Of a stretch of DNA of 64,000 nt, positions 11,682 through 23,711 are shown one piece after another. Source of the DNA: Actinernus sp. WN-2022 (lineage: Eukaryota > Cnidaria > Anthozoa > Actiniaria > Actinernidae); NCBI GenBank assembly GCA_030867875.1, contig JAOWCC010001501.1, positions 23,681,036 to 23,745,035 on the forward strand, written 5' to 3'. Positions within the stretch are counted from its first letter, which is position 1, and every line of letters starts with the position of its first letter. A program made the translations under genes and the position numbers. The notes beneath the pieces were generated by a model. The model ran no database searches and was not told where the DNA came from. It saw nothing but the letters and a program-made list of their open reading frames with translations.

Positions 11682-12625
11682 CGTACTGTTTAAAACACGA
11701 ACAGCAGTGTTTTATCAAGTTTAAAAATTCGAGGGCGAAGCCCGAGAATTTTTAGACTTGATAAAACACGTGCTGTGAGTGTTTTAAACGGCTTCAAAAA
11801 CGCTTTAAGGATGCAATGAAAGAAAGACGCACATCTCAAGGGAATGGTTACTTAATGAAGCATTGAACCTTTGTATTCACAACGCCATGCAAAATATTCG
11901 AGTAATCACCGCCTGCAATTACGAACATCTCAAGGAAATGACATGAAGAAATTACCATACTATGTTGTTTGAAGCGGCATTTCGCAATACAAGAAAAATC
12001 TGCACTTGAAGGATTTGGTGTCGTGGTTTACCTCGATAAAGTTCAAGACTTGGAAAGCGATGTGACTGACATGACGGCAGACTCTAAATTTTTGACTCCG
12101 GCACAAAATATGTAAGTTTATTGCACGTTTTTATAATTTTACGGCTTTGAGTTTGGTTTAATAATTGGAACTAAACAGTGGCTCGGTAAACAAGTAATGG
12201 TAGTTGGGATAACTTCATTTTAAAAATATTATCTGTGTATCTCGGTAGTCTGCTGATATTAGTAAATTTAGTGCAAAATTTATTATCTAGGTACCTTATG
12301 TTCCGTGTACTTTTTGCTATCTTTGGGTCTTTATCAGTGAATTCTTAATTAGGATGAAACTTTATATAATATTTCATGTTCATTAATATTCTTTATATAA
12401 AACGTTCATCCTAATTACCAATTCAGTGAGAAAGCTGAAACATCAATAGAAATTCCATTGTCTCAATCATTAACCCCGTTTCCCTCTGGGACAGAATTCA
12501 AATCCCTCCGCGGGCCTTTTAGAATGATGAGATTTTATCAGGTATAAAGGAGCATGCACGTGACTGATTTGCTTCATCTGATTGGACAAAATGCTCATTA
12601 ATTATTCATGAGTTTTTGAAAGCAG
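11682..12625 (+). repeat. 0.94-kb dispersed repeat, copy 1 of 3
   Basis: It starts TGTTTAAAACACGAACAGCA with a foldback (loop GAGGGCGAAGCCCGAG) and ends near ATTCATGAGTTTTTGAA. Copies at 17628-18568 and 31418-32305 match over their length. All share a short open stretch (MQEEPALEGFGVVVYLDKVQ in copies 2 and 3) ending at AAAATAT/GTAAGT, which looks like a splice donor. Copy 1 has changes at the start of this stretch. Confidence 0.8.
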
Positions 12626-13150
12626 TTTAATTGTCCATATAATAATAATAAATACACGTTTAATTTGAAGATATGGAGTTTATCCTCGCTCGTGAAATGT
12701 TTTGAATCTCGAAGATAAACTTCGTATCATCACCGTCTAATATCCTCTATATACAGCAATAATTCTTATTCACATATAGACGGACTTAGGTAAAATAATA
12801 AAAACATTATGTGCAGTTGAGTATTCGGGTTTTGTATAATTACAAAAAATAATGTCAGTATAATGGTTTTCCATAAAACTACTACTTTCTTGTAATATCA
12901 TGTAATGCACTACGGTAGCATAGCAAGTTTACCCAAATTTGACCTGCTCACTTATGGCACAGGAAGCCCAAGCTTTGTAAACCCTGAAGAAGGTTGGCCG
13001 TGCCAGCCGAAATATTGGTTCATATAAATTACCATTACCGTATAATCAGCCTTTCTTCGTTGTTACTGTTTACACATTTTCGCTGATTAGATCCCTCCAA
13101 GGTGATCCGGTATTATACTTCGTCCGTTGGTCCCTGCAGTTTTACAATAT
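12626..13150. other. Repeat-like intergenic DNA, no gene seen
   Basis: No coding exon. The motif GAAGAAGGTTGGCCGTGCCAGCC at about 12988-13010 resembles hairpins found near 3' ends of retroelements, but nothing else supports one. Confidence 0.35.
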
Positions 13151-13532
13151 TCTGTTTATTTGAGTTTAATTTTAGAAGGGTTTGTATGGGATTTTTTAAT
13201 CTGGCTTTTCGATAAATATACTGTAATAACATGAATAAAACTTACCTTACCTGGTGTCTATAATATGTGTCTTGGCTGTGTCTGTACGTAGTTTCAGCGA
13301 ATTTGGGCGAATTTTAAATCCCTTACTCTACATGCCATTGGAAGGTTCCATTTCTTCTTTAGTATATAGAGTAAGGGATTTAAAATTCGCTGAAACGACG
13401 TACATACACAGCCAAGACACACATTATAGACACCAGGTAAGTTTCATTCATTTTATTACAGTATATTTATCGAAAAGCCAGATTTAATGATACCCATACA
13501 AACCCTTATAAATTAAATTTACTTAAACAGAG
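13151..13532. repeat. Near-perfect palindrome, about 380 bp
   Basis: Arms of roughly 170 bp: the left arm contains CTGGCTTTTCGATAAATATA and ACCTGGTGTCTATAAT; both are mirrored on the right (ATTATAGACACCAGGT, TATATTTATCGAAAAGCCAG). The loop is about 50 bp (13330-13375). A diverged single arm lies at about 34565-34672. Confidence 0.85.
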
Positions 13533-14990
13533 CTTGGGCTTCCTAACCTACTATTCCACTGATATCCTATGTCCCATGTCAGTCCTATGTCCTAAATATA
13601 CTGCTATTGGTTTAAGATGTCACAGTATATGGTTCACGTGATCGGGTGTAGCCTGCGAAACGGGCCCTCGGTGTTATTTCAACGCAAAGGAAGTGATAAA
13701 ATAGTTTGGCCGCGTGAAAATGGAAAAAGGAGTGGCACACGTCTCGCTCCGCTTGCATTACAACGAACTCGCTTCGCTCACAAGTCTTTTCTCAAAGCGC
13801 CTGTTCTGCAGGCCAGATCGGGTGTGACTATTCTGTCTGGACATATATGATTTGTAACTTGAAAAATATAAAATTTGTAATATAATTTTAAAAATGATTT
13901 CGCCAGTGTTACAAGCAGAATATCGATGTAATATAAACGTAAACGTTTTAGGGCTTGGTGAACCGAGTTGTTATCGATCGATTACAAGTTAGAGGGATGT
14001 ATTAGCCATTTTGTAAACTGATGAAGGACTGTTCCAAGTGTGTAAATTTAATCAAATTCAATACAAATTATTTTAAAATTGAACCCCACCACATGAAAGA
14101 TCACATCGAAATTAGTATGTTTACCGAGTTTGATGATTTTTGAGTAAATAAGAATTTGAAAATCACAAAAATAAGAGAGTTCAGTATATGGTTTGGGGAG
14201 ACGGCCGTTCCCAAACCACACTAAGCTCTCTTATTTTTGTGATTTCTAAAAGCTCGCCACCTCGTTAATATTAATTCAAACGCCCCCAAACTCAGGCAAC
14301 GCACTAATTTTTATGTGATCCTTTTTTGTGGTGGGATATATTTTTCAATTCAACTTAAATTTACATGCTCGTTCCCACTGAGTCTATTTTTCGTTTACGA
14401 AATGGCTAACGTGGGGCGCCAAACGTAATAATATTAGGTGACGTACACCTATTTCATAAACATTGTCATGTGCATATTGCATTGTGCATGTTGCATTGCC
14501 GTTTTAATACAGAAATTCATTACTGATTTTTATAGTATATCTGTTTAGTCATGCAAGTTCGCATGTGTGTCATAAGTATTCAATTCAATAACAGTATATT
14601 AAGGGAGTCACTATTATTTCTCGACAGAATTTTTTTCCATGGCTGGACCCGGTCTGTGAATGCATAATGCAACATGCATGCATTCTGGCAACGGTGTATA
14701 CTTAAAATAAGAAATGTGTGTAGTAAGAGATGTATACGGCAATTAGATAATATGTAATTAAGGATACGGACTTCAATAGGCAATAAAACATATGGTAAAA
14801 ATACGTACAATATAGGTCATGCTTTTGCTGGACTTCAACTTCCACTGTCTGGTTGTTTTGAAGACAAATTAAGTGACAGAAATAAATAAATAAACGTACC
14901 CTATTTAAGGATCATTATGCCCGTCTTCGGCTATTGTAACGTACTGCAAATCTATGTCCATCAGGGAATTCGCACCTTATAACGATTTAT
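13533..14990. other. Intergenic DNA with a hairpin at 14158-14247, no gene seen
   Basis: The hairpin pairs AATCACAAAAATAAGAGAG with CTCTCTTATTTTTGTGATT around a GC-rich loop. An outer, weaker pair (CCCCACCACAT / TTGTGGTGGG) suggests an older foldback at about 14085-14345. The other ORFs here look like chance. Confidence 0.5.
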
Positions 14991-14991
14991 A

Positions 14992-15605
14992 ATATAGATA
15001 CGATAGTATGGTTAAAAAGCCATGTTTTATCGGAGTTATTAAACATGGTTTGCCGTGTTTTATTGTTTTCAACTGGCGGTTTCCTTTCATCGCGCATGTA
15101 AATCTATATTATAAAACAGATAAAGAAGCCTTAAATCCATGTTTTATACTATCATAAAACACTCTGGTCATTTGAGAACACTCGAGAAATGTTGAAAGCA
15201 CGCGCCTTCGCCTTGTGCTTTAACATTTCTCTCATGTTCTCAAATGCCCATCGTGTTTTATGATAGTATAAAACATGGCTAAGGCTTCTTTATTTGTTAA
15301 TTATAACTGATATAGATACGATAGTACGCGCGCTCTGATTGGCTAAAAAGCCATGTTTTATCAGAGTATATAACATGGTTTGGCGTGTTTTATTGTTTCA
15401 ACTGGCGGTTTCCTTTCATCGCGCATGTAAATCTATATTATAAAACAGATAAAGAAGCCTTAAATCCATGTTTTATACTATCATAAAACACTGGTCATTT
15501 GAGAACACTCGGGAATTGTTGAAAGCACAAGCCGAAGGCGCATTTCTCATGTTCTCAAATGGCCATTATTGTGTTTTATGATAGTATAAAACATAGCTAA
15601 GCCGC
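14992..15605. repeat. Tandem duplication of a foldback element
   Basis: Two units, about 14992-15290 and 15311-15605, each start TATAGATACGATAGTA and share AAAAGCCATGTTTTATC and TTTCATCGCGCATGTAAATC. Each contains an inner hairpin pairing ATGTTTTATACTATCATAAA with TTTATGATAGTATAAAACAT. Units differ by small indels. Confidence 0.8.
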
Positions 15606-16134
15606 TTCCGGCTTTAGTTGTTAAATGCAGAACTATAAGACGCATCCCGTTGGAAGATCAGATCGGGGGACAGACAGACAAACAGACAGCGATTGTTTAT
15701 TGCCACTTTGTAAAAAGACTTTTACATGAGTGGGAGTCCAATTATAATAGCAGACTGAATAAAAACGGAAAGCTAGCTTATCTAAGGCAGTGCCTTTTTT
15801 CTCTTTTTGAAGAAATCATAAATATATTTCGAAATAGTTTACATTAATTTTCTTGGTGGATTTATTAGTAGCCTAAATTGCTTGTCAGCACTGAGTTAGG
15901 TGTTGGAATTGGAGGTGGTTCTGTTATCTCAGATCCGCTTTAGTCAATTGCCTTAGGTTTTAGGTCAGTGTAAAATCCACAATTGGTGAGAGAATGTTTT
16001 TCATCTTCCTTTTCAATTGTACAAAAAGGACACCGCCTCTATTCGGGGGGGTGGGGGGGGGGGGGTGGGGGGTAAGGGCGTACATGTGTCCCCTTTTGAG
16101 TCATTAAATTATGATTGCTTATTCTTAACTTAGT
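15606..16134. other. Intergenic DNA with a G-rich tract, no gene seen
   Basis: An impure poly-G run lies at about 16047-16073. No exon can be supported. Confidence 0.4.
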
Positions 16135-16596
16135 TAAAGTGCATATGAGCCCTAGCCAGTTATCTTTGATATCGATTGTACATGAAGTGGATACTCCAAC
16201 TGTAGAATATTTCTTGATTTGGGTGTTGCATCTACGAGATATGAAGGTTTATATTTCCAATATGCTAATGCTGTGATGTCATCACCGACAGCACTTATTA
16301 TACAAAAGCATGCTGGTATAGACAAATTCCCCATTTTTAACTTCTAAGTTATATTTGAAGCTTATCAAAGTGATTTTACCAAACAAAAATTCTAAATTAG
16401 AAAATAGCTTAATTCACAAGCACAAAGAAATTCAGCAAATGTCGGTGATGACATCACGTCATTAGCATATTGGAAATATAAACCTTTATATCTCGTAAAC
16501 GCAACACCCAAATCAAGAAATATTCTACCGTTGGACTATCCACTTCAAGTACAATCGATATCAAAGATAACTGGCTAGGGCTCATATGCACTTTAA
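16135..16596. repeat. Foldback element, arms about 160 bp
   Basis: TAAAGTGCATATGAGCCCTA at the left end is mirrored by TAGGGCTCATATGCACTTTA at the right. Arms pair through GATGTCATCACCGACA / TGTCGGTGATGACATC, with about 145 bp of unpaired middle. Arms differ at only a few positions. Confidence 0.85.
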
Positions 16597-16719
16597 TGAA
16601 ATTCGGTGTTTTATGTTCTTTATTTGTAAGAGAGAATCCTCTAGCGCGACCTCTGTTTTAAAGGTACGGATCGGAAGGTTCTTAATTTGTTTTGCTGGTT
16701 ACAGTTATTTCTATTGTCG

Positions 16720-17015
16720 TTAAACAACTGAGGTAGAGAGGCATTCTTGTCTTACCATATCTCTAGCTCTGTTGAGAAATACCTTTGGAAACACCTTCAG
16801 TTCAGGATTTGAGTTGCCGAGCAACCAAATTTCACCCAAACCGTACTTACATAAAATATTACGTATTTTTTGTGTCCAAGTATCATTATCATTGGTACTT
16901 TTCATTTCCTTATAAGCTTTTAAGAGCAGCGAGTCATTGTCAAGAGCAAGAAGTCTTACCCAGAATTTTATGCTATTCGGTTTGGCAATCGGATTTTAAG
17001 CTAAACTTCCCAAGC
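16720..17015 (-). pseudogene. LINE ORF2 C-terminal fragment
   Basis: Minus strand reads IKFWVRLLALDNDSLLLKAY, then TWTQKIRNILCKYGLGEIWL and FLNRARDMVRQECLSTS. This matches the layout of the region after the reverse transcriptase in cnidarian CR1/L2-like LINEs (Asn-Trp-x-x-x-Ile/Leu-x-x-Leu-Leu, Gly-Leu/Phe-Gly-x-Val/Ile-Trp). No RT core is present nearby. A decayed, truncated insert. Confidence 0.55.
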
Positions 17016-17209
17016 TCGCATCTGCTCCGCTACTAACTCGTAACAGCTGCGGTTTACAAAACTTACTCTGCACTAGTAACCACACACGGCTGGGATCGGG
17101 AGGGGGAGGTTGGAGGGGGTTGCGAAGCAGTCGTGTCCCATAGGAGTTGCAACTAGCTCCAAATTGAATTTTAATTACTTTCAGTTGAAAGCTGATTCGG
17201 TGAACTGAG

Positions 17210-17606
17210 CATGTCCGGTCGATTTCGCTCTCCAAAAAGTGGTGAGACTCAAGAGAGGCCGATCTTTAGTATCGGGGGTTATTCGAAAAAGTACCCAATA
17301 CAACACCAAGTGGGGTCTAAAACTCTTTGAGGAGTGGCGACAAAAAAAGTAGCAGAACTGGAATCAGTTGGCGTGGACGGGCTTGATTTTGACAACGTTG
17401 AAGACCTGACGGTGAGAATAGAACACATGTCGGCATACAGTCTCAACTTTTGGTTATGCAAGTTCACTGATTTGCGAAGTTGCCAAGCACAATGGTGAGC
17501 GATATCCCCCTAAGACGTTGTATTTGTTGTTGTGTGCGATTAATCGACATTTGAGTGAAATGGATGGAGAAGAAGCGTTTAACATTCTCAACAAAGCTGA
17601 CAGGAG
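17210..17606 (+). pseudogene. Crypton-like tyrosine recombinase exon, frameshifted
   Basis: Signature pieces in order: NTKWGLKLFEEWR (about 17302), MSAYSLNFWLCKF (about 17428), and GERYPPKTLYLLLCAINRHL (about 17495). They match the N-terminal domain of DUF3504/Crypton-derived proteins (typically N-T-x-W-A-x-x-x-F-x-x-W, then Y-P-P-K-T-L-Y-x-L). The pieces are in different frames and an in-frame stop follows the first, so it is broken. It ends in a perfect donor (GACAGGAG/GTAAGT at 17607), and copy 2 of the 0.94-kb repeat starts about 20 bases later. Confidence 0.6.
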
Positions 17607-17627
17607 GTAAGTGAACGTGTTCTTTAT

Positions 17628-18568
17628 GTACTGTTTAAAACACGAACAGCAGTGTTTTATCAAGTTTAAAAATTCGAGGGCGAAGCCCGAGATTTTTTAG
17701 ATTTTAGTTCATAAAACACGTGCTGTGAGTGTTTTAAACGGCTTCAAAAACGCTTTAGAATGCAATGAAAGAAAGACGCACATCTCAAGGGAATAGTTAC
17801 TTAATGAACCATTGAACCTTTGTATTCACAACGCCATGCAAAATATTCGAGTAATCACCGCCTGCAATTACGAACATCGCAAGGGAATGACATGAAGAAA
17901 TTACCATACTATGTTGTTTGAAGCGGCGTTTCGCAATGCAAGAAGAACCTGCACTTGAAGGATTTGGTGTCGTGGTTTACCTCGATAAAGTTCAAGACTT
18001 GGAAGGCGATGTGACTGATATGAGGGCAGACTCTAAATTTTTGACTCCGGCACAAAATATGTAAGTTTAATGCACGTTTTTATTATTTTACGGCTTTGAG
18101 TTTGGTTTAATAATTGGAACTAAACAGTGGCTCGGTAAACAAGTAATGGTAGTTGGATAACTTCATTTTAATAATATTATCTGTGTATCTCGGTAGTCTG
18201 CTGATATTAGTAAATTTAGTGCAAAATTTATTATCTAGGTACCTTATGTTCCGTGTACTTTTTGCTTTCTTTGGGTCTTTATCAGTGAATTCTTAATTAG
18301 GATGAAACTTTATATAAAATTTCATGTTCATTAGTATTCTTTATATAAAACGTTCATCCTAATTAGCAATTCAATGAGAAAGCTGAAACATCGATAGAAA
18401 TTCCATTGTCTCAATCATTAACCCCGTTTCCCTCTGGGACAGAATTCAAATCCCTCCGCGGGCCTTTTAGAATGATGAGATTTTATCAGGTATAAAGGAG
18501 CATGCACGTGACTGATTTGCTTCATCTGATTGGACAAAAAGCTCATTAATTATTCATAAGTTTTTGAA
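17628..18568 (+). repeat. 0.94-kb dispersed repeat, copy 2 of 3
   Basis: Same start, internal foldback, short open stretch with GTAAGT donor, and end as the copy at 11682. It lies just behind the donor of the Crypton-like exon, where an intron would be. Confidence 0.8.
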
Positions 18569-20787
18569 TGCAATGTAAAGTTCGTATTAAGAAATAAAGA
18601 GAGTTGGGATTAAGGTTTTTAACAAACATTAGCTGAGTTAGAGATCTTTATCGAAGTTATGAATATGTATTAGGCTGCTAATTAATAATTCATCAACCCC
18701 AGCCTTTCCCTGCTGCCTTTTCAAACCCTCTCCGTGCTTTTAGCTACTTGATCTTTATTGGGATTTTTTAAGTGGTGACCTGAATACTGAGTTTGGATTG
18801 GTTGTTTCACCCTCATGAATAAGTAATGATTTTACAATATGTGCCATTAAACTTTGGGTGACAACCACCTTTAAGATACTCAACAAAATATCTGGATTCT
18901 GATTGGTCACTGACGAGTGCATCTAAAGGTTATTGAGTACACAGTCGCATGCTCTCAGCAAATGTTTACTCAGTATATTATAAACAAAACATCGCATAAA
19001 CCGCTCATGCTATAGTTGATTTATAGGCACTCAGTGATACTTTGAAAGTTCTCAAAAGGCGAGTGCAAATTAGAACTTTCAAAATATCACTCAGTGCCTA
19101 TAAATCCCGTATAGAACTCGCGTTCATACGATTTCGAATTCCTATACTTATCGCATACTAATTAGTACTTATCGCATACAAATGCATATTTATTACTCCA
19201 CTATTTCCCGGTCATTAACGTTCATATATCGCATCAGTTGTAACAATGGATTTTACGTGTGGCCTACGATAAACAACTTCTTCAAACAGCGAAAGCTTTT
19301 TATTAAATAGGTCGATATCTTAGGATACAACTGAAAAATGTTAGTAATTTCCCCATTATAATAGCAGAAATAAGGAACCGGCGGGCATCCGAATTTACCT
19401 TTTCGCCAGACTTAACGGCGACAGCACCTTATTAAATTGGCGAAGTGTTTGATTTCACTTTTACTGTGGGAAGGCTTGCAGGGCGTGGATGTTTTTATAG
19501 ATAGATTACAAAGACAGTACATTCTTACTCCTGACAAAATGTTTTTGTGTGACCCACCATATAAATTTAAAATCAGAAAATCCTATGGTGATCATATCAC
19601 AATTCCTGTCCATCATTTCAATGTCTTTTTTTTTCAAAAGCAGGGCCATTGCCAACTGACTCAGTGAAAATTTAAACGAGGTAATATTTGCAGATTCCAT
19701 CACTAGGGGGGTCGGGGGGCATACGTCCCCAGAAATGTTTGAAAATCTAGGTTCTCAAAAATGGCATTTCTAAATTTTGAGAGGGGTTTTAACATTTTAG
19801 AAAAGGTATTTGCCTTGTCTGCCTGTTTGCTCGCTATGCTACTGGAAAGTAGAGGGAATCGGACTGGATCTCCTGCTGACTGTCCTTACATAACTTTGAT
19901 GTGTGAATATTATCATTCTGCATCAGGGGGGTGTAGCTAAATGCTTTGTATTGTAAGCCCAAGTACGGTACATGATCGTTGTATGGCGGAAGGTACTGCG
20001 TGAGGGGTTTCCCGGAAATTTTGAAAATCTAGGTCCTCCTGAATTGTATTTCCTGCATTTCGAGGCGAAAATTGAAGTAAAGAGACTAGACTTGAGACAT
20101 TATAATAATTGCATTTGCACGATATTTTTTCCTTCGGTTTGTTGTGCAGGATATATATTTTTTTCTCTTTAAAACCTCTGCAAGAATTATTTTTGGGTAT
20201 TTCCCAACCCCCCTCCCCCCAAAAGGTGCATTCCTTACAATAGCACAATATACCAGTTAAATATAGTTAATCTTTCGTGCAAGACAATTATTAAAACAAG
20301 ATATGCTTGATCTCCTGAGCGATATCAGAAGACTTGAAAATCTTCACGTTCAAATCCTCCTCATTACATGCAGAATGCATTTCATCACACAGATAGATAG
20401 ATATAATGTTACATGCGACTACTGAAACCAGGGCCACTTAGACGCGGAGAACCAATCACGTTGAAGAACGAAAACAAAGCATTCCAACTTACGGTTACTT
20501 GAGCCAATCAGTGTCGAGTACAAGACAATAGCATGTCGACTTGCTCGAGCCTTGCGGGCCAAATTCGCCTTTTACCGGATCTACTAGTTCTGAAGTAAAA
20601 GTCTTTCGAATGAAGAAAATCGTATGGATGTGGTAGGATTTATACTTTGGAATGCTGAATATATTTTGTTTTTCATTAAGGTGTTTAGTTCTCAGCTCGT
20701 TGTCTAATTGGCACTGCCAGTAAGCCGCCCTGTAACTTGATCAGTTTGTTCACAGTCGATTCATCCTGATAAGTGAAGGTCCCCCTC
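18569..20787. other. Repeat-rich intergenic DNA, no gene seen
   Basis: It holds a foldback at about 19005-19108 (ATTTATAGGCACTCAGTGAT and inverted partner) and copies of a widespread G-rich repeat at about 19704-19800 and 19925-20075 (GGGG tract, then AAATCTAGGT). 20418-20725 is similar to 38653-38935 and may be a 3' remnant of the GPCR unit. Confidence 0.45.
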
Positions 20788-21648
20788 TCATTCCTTCAAG
20801 ATCGTCTCCGCTTTTCGACACAACATTTTTGTTAACTCTCTCCTAAAGTCAGGCATTCGGAAAGAATACACCACTATATTAATGAATGAATTGCTAAACA
20901 GTAGTAAACCTAACGAATGTGATATATATCGGGAACTGGAATGTTTGATACACCATCCTCCGGTTATGTGAAATGCGGCAACATCCAATTGGTTAGGCAG
21001 CCAAGTTATCAAAGAAACTACTGTAACGATGAACAGTGTTTTAGCTAGTTTAACGCCGTTTAGTTGCAGCCTAGTTCTTTGATTATTCAAAGGTTTGAAG
21101 AACGTCAATTTGATCCAAATGGAAGTGTACGATATTAACATTACAAATAAACAGAAACAATTAACGACGATGGCGAATGTGAACGTCATTTTCAGAGTTA
21201 TAAGCTTTGCCAGTTCCCTTGTGGAATAACTAACAGTACTCAGAGATGGTATTATCGTTGCTATAAGCCAAGTGACACCAATCGTCAAATAGTAGTGACT
21301 CGACTTCGCCTGTCGATGACGGAAAGGCCGGTGGGGAAAATTGCAAGCAAACGTGCTATTTTAGCTCCTATCTGGCTATAATCTTCAGGAAAATTGATCG
21401 CATATATACTCATTATCACGGTTCCTGCAACAAGAAGGTCGGCAATTGTCAAGTTCACCAGAAAAAAATTGCGAATTCCTGACAAGAAATGTTTTCTTGA
21501 GGAACACAGTGAGAGCCATGGAATTGCCAGTGATAATAACTAGAGTTATGAGCGTATAGACGGCTGTTATTACTATCCGCTCTGTAAGTTCTGGTGTCGC
21601 TTCGTTGCATTTGGGTTGTTTAGTTGATGATCTGTTTGTGACATTCAT
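20788..21648 (-). pseudogene. Rhodopsin-family GPCR, broken
   Basis: Pieces of a class A seven-helix receptor occur in order but in three frames: N-glycosylation sites (NVTNRSS) and TM1 (TLVIITGNSMALTVFL); TM2 with NLTIADLLVAG; then TM4-TM7 with TWLP in TM6 and the TM7 end NIVVYSFRMPDFRREL (NPxxY-like with Val for Pro). Between TM3 and TM4 most of TM3, the DRY region and loop 2 are missing: after SVIDR the sequence jumps within about 10 residues to TM4. Frameshifts at about 21480 and 21300 plus this deletion argue for a pseudogene; assembly error could explain the shifts but less easily the deletion. Ligand unknown. Confidence 0.75.
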
Positions 21649-22850
21649 ACTTGACCCTCCCTCCTGATATTGAGGTCTAAACTTCTGCTGATTGCATGAT
21701 TTTGAACTTCTGAATTTCTAACGAGACCTGAAACAACCATGGGGGCTGATCAAAGCCAGGTCCCGGCTAATCCACAGATCGAAGTGGAGTTTTTGCGGAG
21801 GGAGGAAAACCTGGTTGTGTGTTCAAGTGGATCTTCTGAATCTCTGTTGATCCTTTCACCCTACAACAGGATTGGATAGACTGCACAACGGTACTTAATT
21901 GGCGATGTTCTCACATCAAATAAGATCTCAGAGACTTGGGAAAAACTATTACGAGAATGTTGCAGGGTTCAATGTTTTGGTAAGATTGTTCTATAACATA
22001 TTTCACCTGTCTAATTTGAAGACAGCAAGTAATGAATGTTCTCATTTAAGTAGTGTACTGATGTTATGATAACTGATCGCGGTTGAGCTGTTGTAATTAA
22101 ACGGAACCGGGTCAGAGCTGTTAGAGTATAAATAATTATAACAATAAGATCAACGCTTAAAAGACGTAAATTTTCGCATTTTATAATCAAGCTGTCAAAT
22201 CGAATCATGATAATCAAGGACGGTTCGAATTCATTGTGCCGCTATAAGTGTAATAAGATGTCCAGGGTTTGATTAGAAGATGAGTTGTGTGTATTCTTGT
22301 CGCCAGAAAGTCTTTCATTATAAAAAATTGCATATGAATGAGGGCCTTTTGTAATTTTCTTTTACCTATCCAAACCATCAGATAGTGACAGTTAAAGGCT
22401 TCTTTCAAACAGCAATCGAACAAGCTTTAAAAAAATTTCAATTTAATTCCTCCAAATGAAATTCGGCTCCTGTGTTATTTTTAACAAAAGCCCATCTGGG
22501 CTTTCACTCGGGCCACATGAGATTGAAGATGAAATACACTTTCATTTGAAATCCTCTTAGTAATAACCAAAGGGAAGAATCATTAGCTGAAGTTAGCAGT
22601 CTTTAGGAGTGGCCGGTAGCGCGGTGACTTTCATTCTCTGCTCCCCTAGTATATATGTAATTTAATATTTTTGTTTTTCTCGTATGTTGACCTTTTAATT
22701 TAAACACTACTTATTGGGTAGTCTCGGAACACTGGAGACCTTGGTCTTTCATTGTCATCTTCTTTGTTTTCTTGATTTTTTTTTTAAAGTTTGAAAGTCG
22801 GATCTCAGCTTTATTATATCTGCTTTCAACTCGCCATAATATTTCAACTT
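21649..22850. other. Intergenic DNA, no gene seen
   Basis: Upstream flank of the GPCR remnant. ORFs here have no recognisable content. Confidence 0.4.
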
Positions 22851-23711
22851 CTAGGTCAGCATCTTGATTTCGGTCTTGTATATATTATCTTGCTGCACTA
22901 ATTGGTCTTCCAAATGACTGAGTTTCGTTTCTTGATTCGTGTTTTGATGTAACGAGAGTAAGAATTCATTACGCATATCAGTTAGGTCAGCCTCCATGTT
23001 ACAAATCAAGGTCATTAAATCAGTGAGAGAGTTCTTATTGCGGGCTAACAATCTAAAGAATTCCGTCCCTTCGGTTTGAATTTGACTCATGTGTATGTTG
23101 CTTTTGGAGTTTCAAGGATATGTTGATTTTGGAGTTTCAAGGATATGTTGATCCAAAACTACAGGCTCTTGGGGTTTTTCATTGACTTGTGAACTTGCAG
23201 GCTCTGTAACTTGTTTTGTTTTCTTAGTATAACATAAAGTGTTGAACATGTTCTCAAGCATGTCGCGCGTGACCTCTGTTTCTTCATTCATTAAGTTCTC
23301 TACTTTCATCTGTAATCTGGGAAACTCCATCTTTGCCCATGCCTTGGCACATAACTATTCCTGTTAAGTAGATGTGGATGGTTCAGTATAAGTAAAATCC
23401 TTCGACAGCTTGTACCGTTTCCGCTAGGTCAATATCCTCGCTGGAACGAAATAACTTGATCTCAATACTCTCTGACTGTATCAACTTACGGTAAATTTAA
23501 ATCTCTGACAGTTTTTAAGAGACTCATAATATTGGTTTTGAAGTGCCTTCACCCAAAATAAGATGTTCTCCTCGGATGTTTTAAATGCAGCACAGCGAGC
23601 CGATGGCTTATAGATTCCAATATCTATTTCTTCGAATTTTAGCTTTCCGGATCGTGACCCCTTCACTGGCTTCAGGTCGTCGTACGTGTCGTATATAAAA
23701 TCACTGGCCAT
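22851..23711 (-). CDS. Unrecognised minus-strand gene, possibly broken
   Basis: The first exon looks real: ATG at 23711 (MASDFIYDTYDDLKPVKGSR), open for 74 codons to a consensus donor (TTTACC/GTAAGT at 23489), with a CpG-richer stretch upstream. Farther along, 23330-23112 and 23090-22851 are open in one frame separated by a single TGA. They encode an acidic, helical, coiled-coil-like protein (NMEADLTDMRNEFLLSLH). A 25-bp direct duplication (GGAGTTTCAAGGATATGTTG) sits exactly at that TGA; because 25 is not a multiple of three it shifts the frame. No domain recognised. Exon joins after the first are uncertain. Confidence 0.4.

Noticed and set aside
12980..13015. Penelope-like retroelement 3' end
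   Set aside because: Only one short hairpin motif; no coding or terminal structure nearby.
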